The position numbers and the translations under genes are program-made. A stretch of DNA of 64,000 bases from Cystobacter fuscus (GTDB lineage: Bacteria; Myxococcota; Myxococcia; Myxococcales; Myxococcaceae), in contig NZ_CP022098.1 of assembly GCF_002305875.1 (NCBI RefSeq), positions 868,001-932,000 on the forward strand. Reading direction: 5' to 3'. Position 1 is the first letter of the stretch, and the number at the start of each line of letters is the position of its first letter. Below are positions 42,840 through 52,445 of this stretch, piece by piece. Below the pieces are notes generated by a model, which did not search any database, had not been told where the DNA came from, and saw only the letters and a list, made by a program, of their open reading frames with translations.

Positions 42840-44429
42840 ATGACCGAGCGTCAATTGTGGGAGCGCTACCAGAAGCACCTGTGCGGGGTGGAGTCCGTGG
42901 GGCTGACGCTGGACGTGTCTCGGATGAACTTCACCGATGACTTCCTCGCGCGCATGCGCGGCCCGTTGGACAAGGCATTCGACGCGATGGAGGCCCTGGA
43001 GAAGGGCGCCATCGCCAACCCGGACGAGAAGCGCCGCGTGGGCCACTACTGGCTGCGCGCTCCCGAACTCGCGCCCGAGCCCGCGCTGACCAAGGACATC
43101 CAGGACACGGTGGCGGCGATCAACGCCTTCGCCGGGGACGTGCACGCGGGCCGGGTGAAGCCTCCGGGCGCCACGCGCTTCACCCGCGTGCTGCTGGTGG
43201 GCATTGGCGGCTCGGCGCTCGGACCGCAGCTCGTGGCGGACGCGCTCGGCTCGACCGCGGACAAGATGCAGGTGTTCTTCCTCGACAACACGGACCCGGA
43301 CGGCATGGACCGCGTGTTCGCGCAGCTGGGCGATTCCCTGCGCGAGACGCTCGCCGTGGTCATCAGCAAGTCGGGCGGCACCAAGGAGACGCGCAACGGC
43401 ATGGTGGAGGCCGAGCGCGCCTGGAAGCGTCAGGGCCTGGACTTCGGCGCGCACGCGGTGGCGGTGACGGGCGAGGGCAGCGAGCTGGATCGTGTCGCCA
43501 AACAGGGCAAGTGGCTGCGCACCTTCCCCATGTGGGACTGGGTGGGCGGGCGCACCTCGGTGCTGTCGGCGGTGGGCCTGCTGCCCGCGCGGCTGCAGGG
43601 GCTGGACACGGACGGAATGCTCGCGGGCGCGCGGGACATGGACGTGGCCACGCGCGTGCGTGACGGGGTGCGCAACCCCGCCGCGCTCCTGGCGCTCATG
43701 TGGTTCCACGCGGGTGGGGGCCGGGGCCAGAAGGACATGGTCATCCTGCCGTACAAGGACCGGCTCCTGCTCCTGTCCAAGTACCTCCAGCAGCTGGTGA
43801 TGGAGTCGTTGGGCAAGGAGCTGGACGTGTCGGGCGCGGTGGTCAACCAGGGCATCGCCGTCTACGGCAACAAGGGCTCCACGGACCAGCACGCCTACGT
43901 GCAGCAGTTGCGCGAGGGGGTGAACAACTTCTTCGCCACCTTCGTGGAGGTGCTCAAGGACCGCGAGGGCGAGTCCATGCAGGTGGAGTCGGACATCACC
44001 AGCGGCGACTACCTGCTCGGCTTCCTGCTCGGCACGCGGCGGGCGCTCTTCGAGAAGGGCCGCGAGTCGATGACGATCACCGTGCAGGACGTGAGCGCGC
44101 GGACGCTGGGCGCCCTCGTCGCCCTGTACGAGCGCGCGGTGGGGCTCTACGCGACGTTGGTGAACATCAACGCCTACCACCAGCCCGGCGTGGAGGCCGG
44201 CAAGAAGGCCGCGGGTGTGGTGTTGGAGTTGCAGCGCAAGGTGCTGGCGCGGCTGCGCGCGGAGCCCGCCAAGGCCCAGACCGCCGAGGAGCTGGCGCGC
44301 GCGGTGGGGGCCGCGGACGAGGTGGAGACGGTGTTCAAGGTACTGGAGCACCTGGCGGCCAACGCGCCCGCGGGCGTGCGGCGTGAGCCGGGCTCCAGCC
44401 GCTTCGACGCCCGCTTCCGCGCGAGCTGA
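42840..44429 (+). CDS. pgi: Glucose-6-phosphate isomerase
   Basis: 529 residues. Interconverts glucose-6-P and fructose-6-P. Sugar-phosphate isomerase (SIS) motifs: [23 protein letters not shown], and [14 protein letters not shown] near the active site. Start ATG 42840 has AAGGAG 5 bases upstream; the frame open further left is antisense to the hydrolase gene. Single gene closed by a strong hairpin. Confidence 0.95.
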   Translation: MTERQLWERYQKHLCGVESVGLTLDVSRMNFTDDFLARMRGPLDKAFDAMEALEKGAIANPDEKRRVGHYWLRAPELAPEPALTKDIQDTVAAINAFAGDVHAGRVKPPGATRFTRVLLVGIGGSALGPQLVADALGSTADKMQVFFLDNTDPDGMDRVFAQLGDSLRETLAVVISKSGGTKETRNGMVEAERAWKRQGLDFGAHAVAVTGEGSELDRVAKQGKWLRTFPMWDWVGGRTSVLSAVGLLPARLQGLDTDGMLAGARDMDVATRVRDGVRNPAALLALMWFHAGGGRGQKDMVILPYKDRLLLLSKYLQQLVMESLGKELDVSGAVVNQGIAVYGNKGSTDQHAYVQQLREGVNNFFATFVEVLKDREGESMQVESDITSGDYLLGFLLGTRRALFEKGRESMTITVQDVSARTLGALVALYERAVGLYATLVNINAYHQPGVEAGKKAAGVVLELQRKVLARLRAEPAKAQTAEELARAVGAADEVETVFKVLEHLAANAPAGVRREPGSSRFDARFRAS

Positions 44430-44441
44430 GCCTGCTCGTCC

Positions 44442-44474
44442 GTGGGGGAGGGGGACATACACGACCTCCCCCAC
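44442..44474 (+). terminator. Hairpin terminator after pgi
   Basis: Perfect 10-base arms GTGGGGGAGG and CCTCCCCCAC around a 13-base loop, 13 bases after the pgi stop. No U-tract. Confidence 0.6.
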
Positions 44475-44632
44475 CCGGAGATGTCCAGAGACTCCCGGGC
44501 TATTGGATGGTGCACATCCGCCGCGCTAATCTGTTCAATGCTCGTCGTACCCAGGGCTTCCAGGGTAATGCGAATAGCGAGAGAGAACAGGACAGGGCTG
44601 ACAATGGTCTGGTCCCGGCGGAGGGGGTTCCC

Positions 44633-45031
44633 GTGAAGCGCGTGCTACTCGTGGAAGACAGCAACACCATCCGGCACATCCTCAAGGTGTACCTGATGCG
44701 CCTCAAATTGGACTTTCTCGAGGCGGAGAAGGCCGATCATGGCTTGCGGTTGTTGATCACCCAGCCGGTGGATCTGGTGATCGCGGACTTCAACCTGCCG
44801 GGCTCGATGGATGGGGTGGAGTTGGTGCGCCGGGTGCGCGCCAGCGAGTTCACTCGGGTGCGGCAGGTGCCCATCGTGCTGCTCACCGGAGGCAAGGCCC
44901 CGGACCTGGAGGCCAAGGCCCTGCAGGCGGGCGCCTCCGAGTTCGTGCGCAAGCCCATCTCCATCGACGCGCTGGCGGCCGTGGCGCGCCGGCACCTGGC
45001 GCTGAGCGAGGCGGACACGCTCGGGGTTTGA
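44633..45031 (+). CDS. CheY-like single-domain response regulator
   Basis: 132 residues from GTG 44633, chosen because GGAGGGGG lies 6-12 bases upstream and the domain begins at once (KRVLLVEDSNTIRHIL). Acidic pair ED, phosphoacceptor D in VIADFNLPGSMDG, conserved Thr in LLTGG and Lys in FVRKPIS are all present. No output domain; partner kinase not adjacent. Closed by a hairpin. Confidence 0.9.
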   Translation: MKRVLLVEDSNTIRHILKVYLMRLKLDFLEAEKADHGLRLLITQPVDLVIADFNLPGSMDGVELVRRVRASEFTRVRQVPIVLLTGGKAPDLEAKALQAGASEFVRKPISIDALAAVARRHLALSEADTLGV

Positions 45032-45054
45032 GCCCGGTGGGCCCGTCCCAGGTC

Positions 45055-45085
45055 GCCTGTCTGCCCTTCGGGGAAGGAGACAGGC
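45055..45085 (+). terminator. Hairpin with TTCG loop after response regulator gene
   Basis: GCCTGTCT pairs with AGACAGGC around an inner CCC-TTCG-GGG stem, 23 bases after the stop codon. A stable extended hairpin, no U-run. Confidence 0.6.
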
Positions 45086-45166
45086 ATTGCCCCATGACGC
45101 GCCGCGCGTGACGGCACTTTCCTCGCCCCATGCTTACCTCTCCGGGCAGTTCGTGGAGGGGTCAGG

Positions 45167-46858
45167 ATGGGTGGGCGAGCGTGGGCGCGGTGTGTTCGGG
45201 TGGGGTTGTTGTGTGTCGTGATGGCGGGCTGTGGGGCTCCGGTGGGACCGGAGTCTCCCTCTCTGAGTGGAGAGGATCCCGCCGCGTCTCCGGTGCCCTC
45301 CGCGCCGGTCTCGCCGCCCGGGGGGGAGACTCCGCCCACGGGTGGCGGACAGCCCCAGCCTCCGGCTCCGGATGCCGAGCCGCCTCCGCCCACTCCCACG
45401 GTGTGCGCGCCCACGGGCGCGGGGCCCTACTGGCTCCAGGAGGGTGAGCCGCTGACCGTCACGCTCCGGTGTGGCACGGGCCACACCGCGCCGGGGCTGC
45501 GCTTCACCGTGTCGCCATTGCCTCCCGGGGCCACGGTGGACGAGGTGGCGGGCCTGCTGCGCTGGACGCCCGCGAAGGGTCAGGCCGCGGTCTGGAACCT
45601 GAGCGTGACCGAGCGCAGCACGGGCGAGACGGGCGCGCTCAAGCTGGGCGTGGCGGTCCGGCTCGTGTCTCCCAGGGCTGTCCAGACGCTGGATCCGGTC
45701 ACGTATACCGAGGAGTACGGCCTGCCCGTCTTCCACCTGAGCTTCGAGGGCGAGCTCACGGCGGGCGGCTACCGGCCCGTGCAAGTGGTCTACCGGGGGC
45801 ACCGCTACACCATGGAGGTCAAATACCGGGGCGCGACTTCCAGTGTCTTCCCCAAGCGCAACTACACCTTCAAGTTCTCGAAGGACGACCTGTTCTCCGA
45901 GCCGGAGCTCGCCGGAGGCACCTTCACCGGCCGCCAGAAGCTGGTGCTCATCACGTCCTTCAATGACAACTCATACATGCGGCCGCGGCTCGCCTTCGAC
46001 CTGTGGAACCGCATGTCGCCGGAGCACATCCAGATCAAGACCTTCAGCGCCATCCTCTATGTGAACGGCCGCTTCCATGGCGTGTTCACCGTGGCGGACC
46101 ACGTGGACGACGACCTGATGGAGCGCCACGGGTTGTCGAAGGACGGCGACCTGTTCAAGTCGGAGGAGGCGGACGCCAACTTCTCGCGTGTGACCAAGAG
46201 CGGCGTCGCCAAGACGGAGCTCCAGGCGGGCCTCGTGAAGAAGGAGGGCAAGCCGAAGGATGGCTGGGTGGGCGCCTACGACACGGTCAACGCCCTCACC
46301 GCCTTCATGGCCGACGCGGACGCGGAGACCTTCGTCGCCCGGCGTGGCGAGTGGCTCCACCCGCTCGATTACGAGGACTGGTGGATCTTCAATACCGCCA
46401 TCCTCGGCACGGACTCGAGCGCGAAGAACGCCTACCACTACTTCGATCCGGTGAGCCGGGCGCCCTGGCGCTTCATCCCGTGGGATCTCGACGCGAGCTT
46501 CGGACAGCTCTGGGACACGCGCCGCATCGATGCCGGGGCCCTGCCCGACTTCACCGGCGACAACCGCATCTTCGCCCTGATGCTGGCCGATCCGCGGGTG
46601 GCCACGCCCCTGCGCGAGCGCTACCGCTCCCTGCTGCATGGCCCGTTGAGCAAACAGCGGGTGCTCGCGCTCATCGACGGGTACGCGCGGGAGTTGAGCA
46701 TCCCCGCCGCGCGGGACGAGGCGCGCTGGCGCGAGCAGTACCTCACCTTCACGCGTTGGGCCGATCGCACCGACTTCACCACCCACGCGGAGGAGGTGGC
46801 CTACCTGCGCCAGTGGGTGGAGGAGCGGTGGGAGCTGCTGGAGCGCCAGCTGCCGTAG
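45167..46858 (+). CDS. CotH-family lipoprotein
   Basis: 563 residues. Signal peptide and lipobox VVMAGC; a Pro/Gly-rich linker (residues ~25-80); an Ig-like segment (RFTVSPLPPGATVDEVAGLL); then a CotH kinase-like domain from about 190: GATSSVFPKRNYTFKF, NDNSYMRPRLAFDLWNRM, VNGRFHGVFTVADHVDDDLM, FIPWDLDASFG. CotH proteins are atypical protein kinases in spore coats; the many exported bacterial homologues are of unknown target. GGAGG precedes ATG 45167. Stop is 3 bases from that of the convergent gloA. Confidence 0.9.
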   Translation: MGGRAWARCVRVGLLCVVMAGCGAPVGPESPSLSGEDPAASPVPSAPVSPPGGETPPTGGGQPQPPAPDAEPPPPTPTVCAPTGAGPYWLQEGEPLTVTLRCGTGHTAPGLRFTVSPLPPGATVDEVAGLLRWTPAKGQAAVWNLSVTERSTGETGALKLGVAVRLVSPRAVQTLDPVTYTEEYGLPVFHLSFEGELTAGGYRPVQVVYRGHRYTMEVKYRGATSSVFPKRNYTFKFSKDDLFSEPELAGGTFTGRQKLVLITSFNDNSYMRPRLAFDLWNRMSPEHIQIKTFSAILYVNGRFHGVFTVADHVDDDLMERHGLSKDGDLFKSEEADANFSRVTKSGVAKTELQAGLVKKEGKPKDGWVGAYDTVNALTAFMADADAETFVARRGEWLHPLDYEDWWIFNTAILGTDSSAKNAYHYFDPVSRAPWRFIPWDLDASFGQLWDTRRIDAGALPDFTGDNRIFALMLADPRVATPLRERYRSLLHGPLSKQRVLALIDGYARELSIPAARDEARWREQYLTFTRWADRTDFTTHAEEVAYLRQWVEERWELLERQLP

Positions 46859-46861
46859 GGC

Positions 46862-47248
46862 TCAGGAGCCCTGCTCGATGAGCTCCACCCGGTAGCCATC
46901 CGGGTCCTCGACGAAGGCGATGACGGTGGTGCCGTGCTTCATGGGGCCCGGCTCGCGCACCACCTTGCCGCCGGCCTGGCGGATGGCGTCGCACGTGGCG
47001 CGGATGTCCTGCACGCCCAGGGCGATGTGGCCGTAGGCGTTGCCCAGCTCGTACTTCGAGGTGTCCCAGTTGTGGGTCAGCTCCAGCGCGGGGTGGGTGT
47101 CCTCGGGGCCGTAGCCCACGAAGGCCAGGGTGAACTTGCCGTCCGGGTAGTCCTTGCGTCGCAGCAACTTCATCCCCAGGACGCGGGTGTAGAAATCGAG
47201 CGACTTCTCGAGGTCGCCCACGCGCAGCATCGTATGGAGGATTCGCAT
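46862..47248 (-). CDS. gloA: Lactoylglutathione lyase (glyoxalase I)
   Basis: 128 residues, normal for bacterial GloA. Isomerises the methylglyoxal-glutathione hemithioacetal to S-lactoylglutathione. Metal-ligand regions: H near [18 protein letters not shown] in [10 protein letters not shown] in YGHIALGV and E in GYRVELIEQ. Start ATG 47248 has GGAGG upstream; a longer frame to 47482 overlaps the next gene and is a shadow. Confidence 0.94.
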   Translation of the reverse strand: MRILHTMLRVGDLEKSLDFYTRVLGMKLLRRKDYPDGKFTLAFVGYGPEDTHPALELTHNWDTSKYELGNAYGHIALGVQDIRATCDAIRQAGGKVVREPGPMKHGTTVIAFVEDPDGYRVELIEQGS

Positions 47249-47253
47249 GCCTC

Positions 47254-48042
47254 CTAGATAACCCGGGAGACGCGGCTCCACGCCTGCAATCGGCGCTGCA
47301 ACGCGAGCAGCGTCCACAGGTCGGACGCATTGTCTGGCTCCAGGCTCGCCAGGGCCCGCTCCAGGTGGGGAAGCGCCTCCGTCTCTCCCCACTCCGACAG
47401 CCGGCGCAGCGCGGACAGGGACGTGCCCACGTCCAGCGCGGCCAGCAGCGTGTCCACCACGCGCGGACTGCGCTCGCGGCACAGCCGGTCCACCGCCTCG
47501 TGGCGATCCTCGAAGGTGGCGGTGGCGTCGCCCAACACCGTGGCGAGCGCCTGGAAGGTCTCCGTGGGCAGCAGGGGAGTTCGCGGCTCAGGGGGCCAGT
47601 ATTCGAGCGTGATGCCGGTGGGCCCGGCCCTGCTGCTCTCCCGGCGCACGCCATCCCCGTCCAGCAGCTCCAGCAGCCTCCCGGGTGAGGGCGTTCCCGC
47701 GTGCAACACCCGCCGGGCCCGTTCGTTGAGCATGTCCGACTGGCCGAGCAGGTGGATGCGCAGCACGTCGACCTGTGCATCGGCGCAGGACTCCTTGTCC
47801 ACCCGCTTCCACTTCACGAAGACCTCGCCGAGTCCTCGGCCCTCCACGTACCAGCGGTACTCCAGCCACACGGCGCTCTGCCGCCCGTCGAACCGGGAGT
47901 CCCCGGGCTCGTTCATCCGAGCGGCGCCTTCCTCCACACCCTGGAAGGAAGCATCCAGCAGGGCTTGTACATCCTCGAGTCGCATGGGGGGCGCTGGCCG
48001 GCAGTCTGTCACCCGGTAGGCGCGTGTCTCAAGCTTCCTCAT
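47254..48042 (-). CDS. Conserved hypothetical protein with HEAT-like tail
   Basis: 262 residues, GGAGG upstream of ATG 48042. N-terminal half: alpha/beta with [18 protein letters not shown] and [13 protein letters not shown]-terminal half (from ~150) resembles short helical HEAT-type repeats: [60 protein letters not shown]. No signal peptide. Stop lies 5 bases before the gloA start, so the two are likely co-transcribed. No function assigned. Confidence 0.72.
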   Translation of the reverse strand: MRKLETRAYRVTDCRPAPPMRLEDVQALLDASFQGVEEGAARMNEPGDSRFDGRQSAVWLEYRWYVEGRGLGEVFVKWKRVDKESCADAQVDVLRIHLLGQSDMLNERARRVLHAGTPSPGRLLELLDGDGVRRESSRAGPTGITLEYWPPEPRTPLLPTETFQALATVLGDATATFEDRHEAVDRLCRERSPRVVDTLLAALDVGTSLSALRRLSEWGETEALPHLERALASLEPDNASDLWTLLALQRRLQAWSRVSRVI

Positions 48043-48196
48043 GAACGCCTCCGACGGGTGATGCCCATTCCAATGAGTGCTCGCGACGAACCCGGACAGG
48101 TTGGAGGGCGCGGTCCAGAGACGCCCCGCCTCGTGAGGTCCACTCGGTGGGCCAGGGGGTTGCGAGGGGGTGGGACTCCTCGGCTAGCGTGAGGGC

Positions 48197-49486
48197 GTGT
48201 TCGTTCCAGTGCTTCTCGTCGTGTCCCTGGTGGGGGCCGCTCCCGCCGAACGTGTGGACCTCGTCTTCGGTGGCGACATCATCCCGCATGATGGCGTGAA
48301 GCAGGCCGCGGCCGCGCACGCGCTGCGCCAGCCGGGAGACGCCGCTCGCGCCGAGTCGCTCAACCACGAGGGCTGGGACTTCGTCCTCGAGCCCATCGCC
48401 CGGGAGCTGGGTGCCGCGGATCTCGCGGTGGTGAATCTGGAGACGCCCATCAGCGGCAATCCCCGCGCGCCCACCGCTCCCCTCATCTTCGACGCGCCGC
48501 CCCAGCTCGCGCACGCGCTCGTCACCGCGGGCGTGGACGTGGTGTCGATCGCCAACAACCATGCCTTCGATCAGCGCCGCGCGGGCATTCCCGCGACCTG
48601 GTCGCACCTGGACGCGGCGGGTCTGATGCACGTGGGCTCGGCTCCTTCCGAGGCCATGGCGTGGGAGCCCCTGGTGCTCGAGCGCAAGGGGATGCGCGTG
48701 GGTCTGCTGTCGATCACCCGCTGGCTCAATGGGGCGAGCAACCCGGAGGACCCGGACCGCTCCCCACACGTCGCCCACGTGCCCTACCGCGCGAAGAACC
48801 AGCGGGGTTTGACGCCCGAGGCGGCCGCGGCCCTGGTGGGCGCCGCCGCCCGGCGCTGTGACGCGCTCATCGTCATGATCCACTGGGGCACGGAGTACTC
48901 CCACAGCCCCAAGCCCGAGGACCGTCAACTGGCCCAGAGCCTGCTGGAGGCCGGAGCGCTCGCCGTCGTCGGCCACCATCCCCATGTGCTGCAACCCATC
49001 GAGTCCTACCGCACCCGCGCGGGACGCGACACGGTGGTGGCCTTCTCCCTGGGCAACCTCATCGCGAACCAGGATGGGTACTACGTCCATGGGGCGGGCG
49101 CGGAGGCGCGGGGCCGCAAGCGAGACTCCATGTTGTTCCGGCTGTCGCTGTCGCGTCCCCATCCGGGGGCGCCCGTGGAACTGGCGGGCACGTCCGTGCT
49201 GCCGGTGTGGATCGACACCAACTACGTGGTGGCGCTGCGCGAGCGCCAGGGACAGCATCGCATCCAGCCCGTGCTCCTCGACGAGGAGCTGAAGACCCTG
49301 AGCGACCGACTCCTGGCGTTCTCCGCCAGCGGTCCGCCGCGCAAGGTCCGCGAGGAGCGCCGGGAACTCGAGCGCCGGCTCGACCTGGCCCGGCGCCGGC
49401 GCGCGCTCATCCTCCGCATGACCCTGCCCCCGTCCGGGGGCGAGGGGTCCGTGTCGCCCGCTGCCTCCGTGAGGGGCGCGAACTAG
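48197..49486 (+). CDS. CapA-family exported protein (poly-gamma-glutamate / capsule-type)
   Basis: 429 residues, GTG 48197. Short signal peptide (VPVLLVVSLVGAAPA), then the CapA phosphoesterase-like fold: VFGGDIIPHDGV, VNLETPISG, VSIANNHAFDQR, VMIHWGTEY, VGHHPHVLQPIE and FSLGNLIAN. The superfamily is calcineurin-like and links to capsule (poly-gamma-glutamate) handling, but distant myxobacterial members have unknown substrates. C-terminal ~70 residues are a charged helix (EERRELERRLDLARRRRAL). Its stop TAG directly abuts the stop of the convergent gene (TAGCTA). Confidence 0.87.
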   Translation: MFVPVLLVVSLVGAAPAERVDLVFGGDIIPHDGVKQAAAAHALRQPGDAARAESLNHEGWDFVLEPIARELGAADLAVVNLETPISGNPRAPTAPLIFDAPPQLAHALVTAGVDVVSIANNHAFDQRRAGIPATWSHLDAAGLMHVGSAPSEAMAWEPLVLERKGMRVGLLSITRWLNGASNPEDPDRSPHVAHVPYRAKNQRGLTPEAAAALVGAAARRCDALIVMIHWGTEYSHSPKPEDRQLAQSLLEAGALAVVGHHPHVLQPIESYRTRAGRDTVVAFSLGNLIANQDGYYVHGAGAEARGRKRDSMLFRLSLSRPHPGAPVELAGTSVLPVWIDTNYVVALRERQGQHRIQPVLLDEELKTLSDRLLAFSASGPPRKVREERRELERRLDLARRRRALILRMTLPPSGGEGSVSPAASVRGAN

Positions 49487-50140
49487 CTACCGGGTCGAGG
49501 AGCTCGAGCCGCTCTTGTACATGCTGTCCGGGTTGACCTGATCCTGGTTCTGGCCGACGTCGGTGCCGCTCACGTCGTCCGAGCCACTCGTGCCCGAGCC
49601 GAGGTCGGAGCCGGTACTGCCCGTGCCCGAGCCGCCCGTGCCCGGGTCGGAGCCGGAGCCGCCCGTGCCCGAGTCACGGGTGTCCAGGTCGGAGCCGGAG
49701 CCCCCCGTTCCCAGGCTGCCCGAGCCCGTGCCGGTGCCACTCGTGCCCGAGCCACCCGTACCCGGATCGAGCGTCGTGTTGCGCTCCGCGTCCGGGGTGA
49801 CCGTGCTGCCACTCGTTCCGGTGTTGGGCTCCTGCGTGCCGGGGTTCAGCGTGGTGTTGCCACTTCCCTGGGAGGGATCGAGCACGTCGTCCTGCGAGGG
49901 CAGGTTGCCCGTGGCTCCGGAACCGCCCGTGCCCTGGCCCTGGGGGTCGACGATGTCGGGGGGCAGGATGTTCTGATCATTCGTCGTGGAGCCGCCCGTG
50001 CCCGGCTGGGTCGTGCTGCTTCCTTGCCGGGTGCCTTGCGCTCCGGACTGCGCCTGAGCCCCCGCCTGGCCGGCGCTCAGAAGCATGGCTCCCGCGAGCA
50101 TTCCCACCAGGGCGAACCGCTTGGTGTTCTTTCCAGTCAT
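49487..50140 (-). CDS. Secreted Gly/Ser/Thr/Asp-rich low-complexity protein
   Basis: 217 residues from ATG 50140. Signal peptide (FALVGMLAGAMLLSAGQAGAQA), then a disordered chain of imperfect repeats: LDPGTGGSGTSGTGTGSG, GTGGSGSD, LNPGTQEPNTGTSG. Strong acidity and lack of aromatic residues suggest a flexible secreted or matrix protein, possibly Ca-binding by composition; no domain recognised. Low-complexity DNA means length may vary between strains. Confidence 0.72.
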   Translation of the reverse strand: MTGKNTKRFALVGMLAGAMLLSAGQAGAQAQSGAQGTRQGSSTTQPGTGGSTTNDQNILPPDIVDPQGQGTGGSGATGNLPSQDDVLDPSQGSGNTTLNPGTQEPNTGTSGSTVTPDAERNTTLDPGTGGSGTSGTGTGSGSLGTGGSGSDLDTRDSGTGGSGSDPGTGGSGTGSTGSDLGSGTSGSDDVSGTDVGQNQDQVNPDSMYKSGSSSSTR

Positions 50141-50403
50141 GGTCGTGTCTCCGTGAGGTGTTGTCTGTGCGACTCGCGGAAACGTGGGGACGCTGTTCGA
50201 AGGTGCACGCGAGGTCCGCTCTCCCGCCCGCTCTCCTGCCCTTCCTGGCATCCCCTCGGGGTGACGCCCCTGGTCAGAAGTGGGGGGCACGACCTGGGGG
50301 CTCGGAGGGGTGTTCCTCGGAGGAGAAGAGATGCAGCAAGTCCCTATGCGCGGGTTGGCCTCTCGGGTAATGTCCTCCAACGTCTCTTTGTACGTCAGGC
50401 ACC

Positions 50404-50805
50404 ATGGCATCGAAACGCATTCCGCCCCCTTCTTCGCAGCAGCGCATGGACGACAAGCTGGCCCTGGCCCTGGGGGCGGCGGCGCGAGCCGCCCGGCTGC
50501 GCGCGGGGCTCACCCAGGCGGAGGCGGCCGCCAAGGTGGGGCTCGCGCCGGGCGTCTACGGCCGCATCGAGCGCGGCGGCATGATGCCCAGCGTCCCGAC
50601 GCTCAGACGCTTGAGCATCGCCTTGAAGATTCCCTCCGACACGCTCTTGAGCTTGAGCCACTCGGAGGTGACGGCCTGGGTGGACTCGCTGCCCTCGCGT
50701 GAGGAGCGCTCCCCGGATCTGCGGCGGCTCGCGCGCTCGCTGCGCAACCTCACCCCGTCCCAGCTCAAGGTGCTCAACGTCATCGCCACCGCGCTCACGC
50801 GCTGA
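50404..50805 (+). CDS. XRE-family helix-turn-helix regulator
   Basis: 133 residues. HTH_3 domain at ~20-75: ALGAAARAARLRAGLTQAEA then VGLAPGVYGRIERGGMMPSV, with GLTQAEAA as helix 2 and VYGRIERG as recognition region. C-terminal ~50 residues are short and helical (LRRLARSLRNLTPSQLKVLN), perhaps for dimerisation. Single gene, divergent from the low-complexity secreted protein; target unknown. Confidence 0.86.
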   Translation: MASKRIPPPSSQQRMDDKLALALGAAARAARLRAGLTQAEAAAKVGLAPGVYGRIERGGMMPSVPTLRRLSIALKIPSDTLLSLSHSEVTAWVDSLPSREERSPDLRRLARSLRNLTPSQLKVLNVIATALTR

Positions 50806-51135
50806 GGGCCTTCCCTCCAGGGCGGGTTGTCCAACCTGACGGGGAAGGTGGCCACTCGGGCCGGTGCGCCCGCCACTCCTTCACCCCCACGCCCTGGGCC
50901 TCCAGCCAGCGCCACGCGCTGGCGTTGGACGAGGCTACCTGTCTGGCTTTGTCGCTCGCCAGCGGCCTCCGGCGCGCCTGGGGACGGCATAAATGACAAC
51001 GGGCCCCGGACAGGGAATGCCTCCCCACCTGGGACCCATCTCCTCTCATATGCCAATTCTCGATTCTCAGGATGTGAGGAATTGATTTCCCAATCATCCT
51101 CACTCCGTCGGCATTGGAATTATCCAATACAGCCA
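50806..51135. other. Intergenic region with AT-rich hairpin
   Basis: 330 bases between XRE gene and convergent PNPOx-like gene. A minus-strand frame (50795-51136) covers it but has no start with ribosome site and crosses the XRE stop; not called. Contains the hairpin at 51074-51103. Confidence 0.5.
51074..51103 (-). terminator. Imperfect hairpin downstream of PNPOx-like gene
   Basis: GTGAGGA(A)TTGATT pairs with AATCATCCTCAC across a TCC(C) loop, 33 bases beyond the stop of the minus-strand gene, in an unusually AT-rich patch. Likely transcription end, without a U-tract. Confidence 0.4.
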
Positions 51136-51663
51136 TCAGTGCATGGGCGAATGGGTATCCTCGAGGTCGAGCTTCTCGTGGCCACCCGGGCGGTAGGTTT
51201 CGCCGGTGAGGACGCTCTTCACGAAGCCCACCAGTTGCACCATGCGCTTGTTGGGGGTGTCCCAGTACTCGGCCTTATTCACCTTGACGCACAAGAGGGC
51301 GATGTCCGGGTCATCCACGCCCTTGGGGAACCAGGCCTTGAGGGTGGGATTCCACAGCTGGTGGATCTTCTGCTTGTCGCGCACGAGGCGTGCCAGACCG
51401 CTCACCGACACATAGCGGTCCCGGCTGGAGTCCGCGTAGGAGAGGTTGACGTGGTGGTCACCTTGCACCTCGTCCACCTTCGGGGCGGAGTCATGGGTGA
51501 AGAACCACAGTTCCCCATCGAAGTCCGTGTTCTGCGTCCACATGGGCCGGCTGCGGATGCTTCCGTCCGCCTCCACCGTCGTCATCATCGTGACCTTGAT
51601 GCCCTGGATGAGCTCGGCCAGCTGCGCCACCGCGTCCTTCTTCTCGGTTTTCTTCGTGGTCAT
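51136..51663 (-). CDS. Pyridoxamine 5'-phosphate oxidase-like (general stress protein 26 type)
   Basis: 175 residues; GGAGG upstream of ATG 51663. Split-barrel flavin-binding fold: KVTMMTTVEADGSIRSRPMW, ELWFFTHDSAPKVDEVQGD, VNLSYADSSRDRYVSVSG. The family (COG3871) binds FMN, FAD or F420 and has uncertain physiological substrates. Followed by a hairpin. Confidence 0.87.
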   Translation of the reverse strand: MTTKKTEKKDAVAQLAELIQGIKVTMMTTVEADGSIRSRPMWTQNTDFDGELWFFTHDSAPKVDEVQGDHHVNLSYADSSRDRYVSVSGLARLVRDKQKIHQLWNPTLKAWFPKGVDDPDIALLCVKVNKAEYWDTPNKRMVQLVGFVKSVLTGETYRPGGHEKLDLEDTHSPMH

Positions 51664-52058
51664 TCCTGCCTCCCGAGAACTCACATTAAGCAGGGGGCCC
51701 CTGACCGGCAGTGGAGGCACGGGCCGCTCGTCGTCCCCTCGCTCGCCCTGCGGGGGGTTCGGAGTCGAAAGTGTTGCGTGGACGGCAACACCTCGCGCGC
51801 GAGTACGTGTTTCGTGGAAGACAACACATAGACGAGAATTCTGGTGCGCGGGCGCCGCGCAACGGACCGCGAGCGGAGTGCGCTTCATCCGTGAGTGCGC
51901 TTCGTCTGCTCACGCCACGCGGAGGGTTGGTGGCTTCTTTGCTTACCGTATGGCCAGGATTTTCTTGATGACATGCCTGTGCAGTCGCGCGTCATCCATG
52001 TACTCTGCGGCGCGGTTTTCATCGCGGCGATGGCCGCTGTTTCGGTACCGGGGGCGGA
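51664..52058. other. Intergenic region with paired palindromic elements
   Basis: About 395 bases between divergent PNPOx-like gene and small membrane protein. It holds the two related 21-bp palindromes at 51771-51827 and a lower-GC stretch; no gene with support was seen. Confidence 0.5.
51771..51827. promoter_or_regulatory. Two copies of a 21-bp dyad (GTGTT...AACAC)
   Basis: Copy 1 (51771-51791) is GTGTTGC-gtggacg-GCAACAC with 7-base arms; copy 2 (51807-51827) is GTGTT-tcgtggaagac-AACAC. They match at 18 of 21 positions, with centres 36 bp apart. Paired dyads of this kind are usually operators for a dimeric repressor; either divergent gene could be the target. Confidence 0.5.
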
Positions 52059-52400
52059 ATGGCTGGCATCTTTGGCATGGACGGTTTGTCCACATTACAG
52101 GTGCAGGAAGAACTCGAGCGCGGAGGACGCTTCGTCGTGTTCGAGTACTGTGTGTCCTTCTTCCTGACGACCCGGCGGCGCTCGTCGGACGTGTACTTCG
52201 TCCGCGCGGGGCAGGGCACGTTCGGGTTGAGTCTGGGCTACACGCTGTTGTCGCTGCTGCTCGGCTGGTGGGGCCTGCCCTGGGGGTTCATCTACACGCC
52301 GCGCTGCCTCGCCACCAACCTGCAGGGGGGCAAGGACGTGACGGACCTGGTGCTGCCCTCGTTGTTGGCTCCCCGGTACGATCCCGCGCTCGAGTACTGA
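52059..52400 (+). CDS. Small membrane protein
   Basis: 113 residues; ATG 52059 preceded by GGGGCGGA. One or two hydrophobic spans (SLGYTLLSLLLGWWGLPWGF). N-terminal part ELERGGRFVVFEYCVSFFLTTRRRSSD and C-terminal YTPRCLATNLQGGKDVTD are recognisable as a conserved family pattern but no function is known to me. Downstream is the convergent transporter gene. Confidence 0.7.
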   Translation: MAGIFGMDGLSTLQVQEELERGGRFVVFEYCVSFFLTTRRRSSDVYFVRAGQGTFGLSLGYTLLSLLLGWWGLPWGFIYTPRCLATNLQGGKDVTDLVLPSLLAPRYDPALEY

Positions 52401-52445
52401 ACGCGCGTCAGCCGCGCGGGGCGCGTCCAGCACCCGCGCGGCGGC

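Noticed and set aside
50795-51136. Possible minus-strand 113-codon gene between XRE and PNPOx-like genes
   Set aside because: Overlaps the XRE stop, no ribosome site, no recognised motif; the start lies inside an AT-rich hairpin region.
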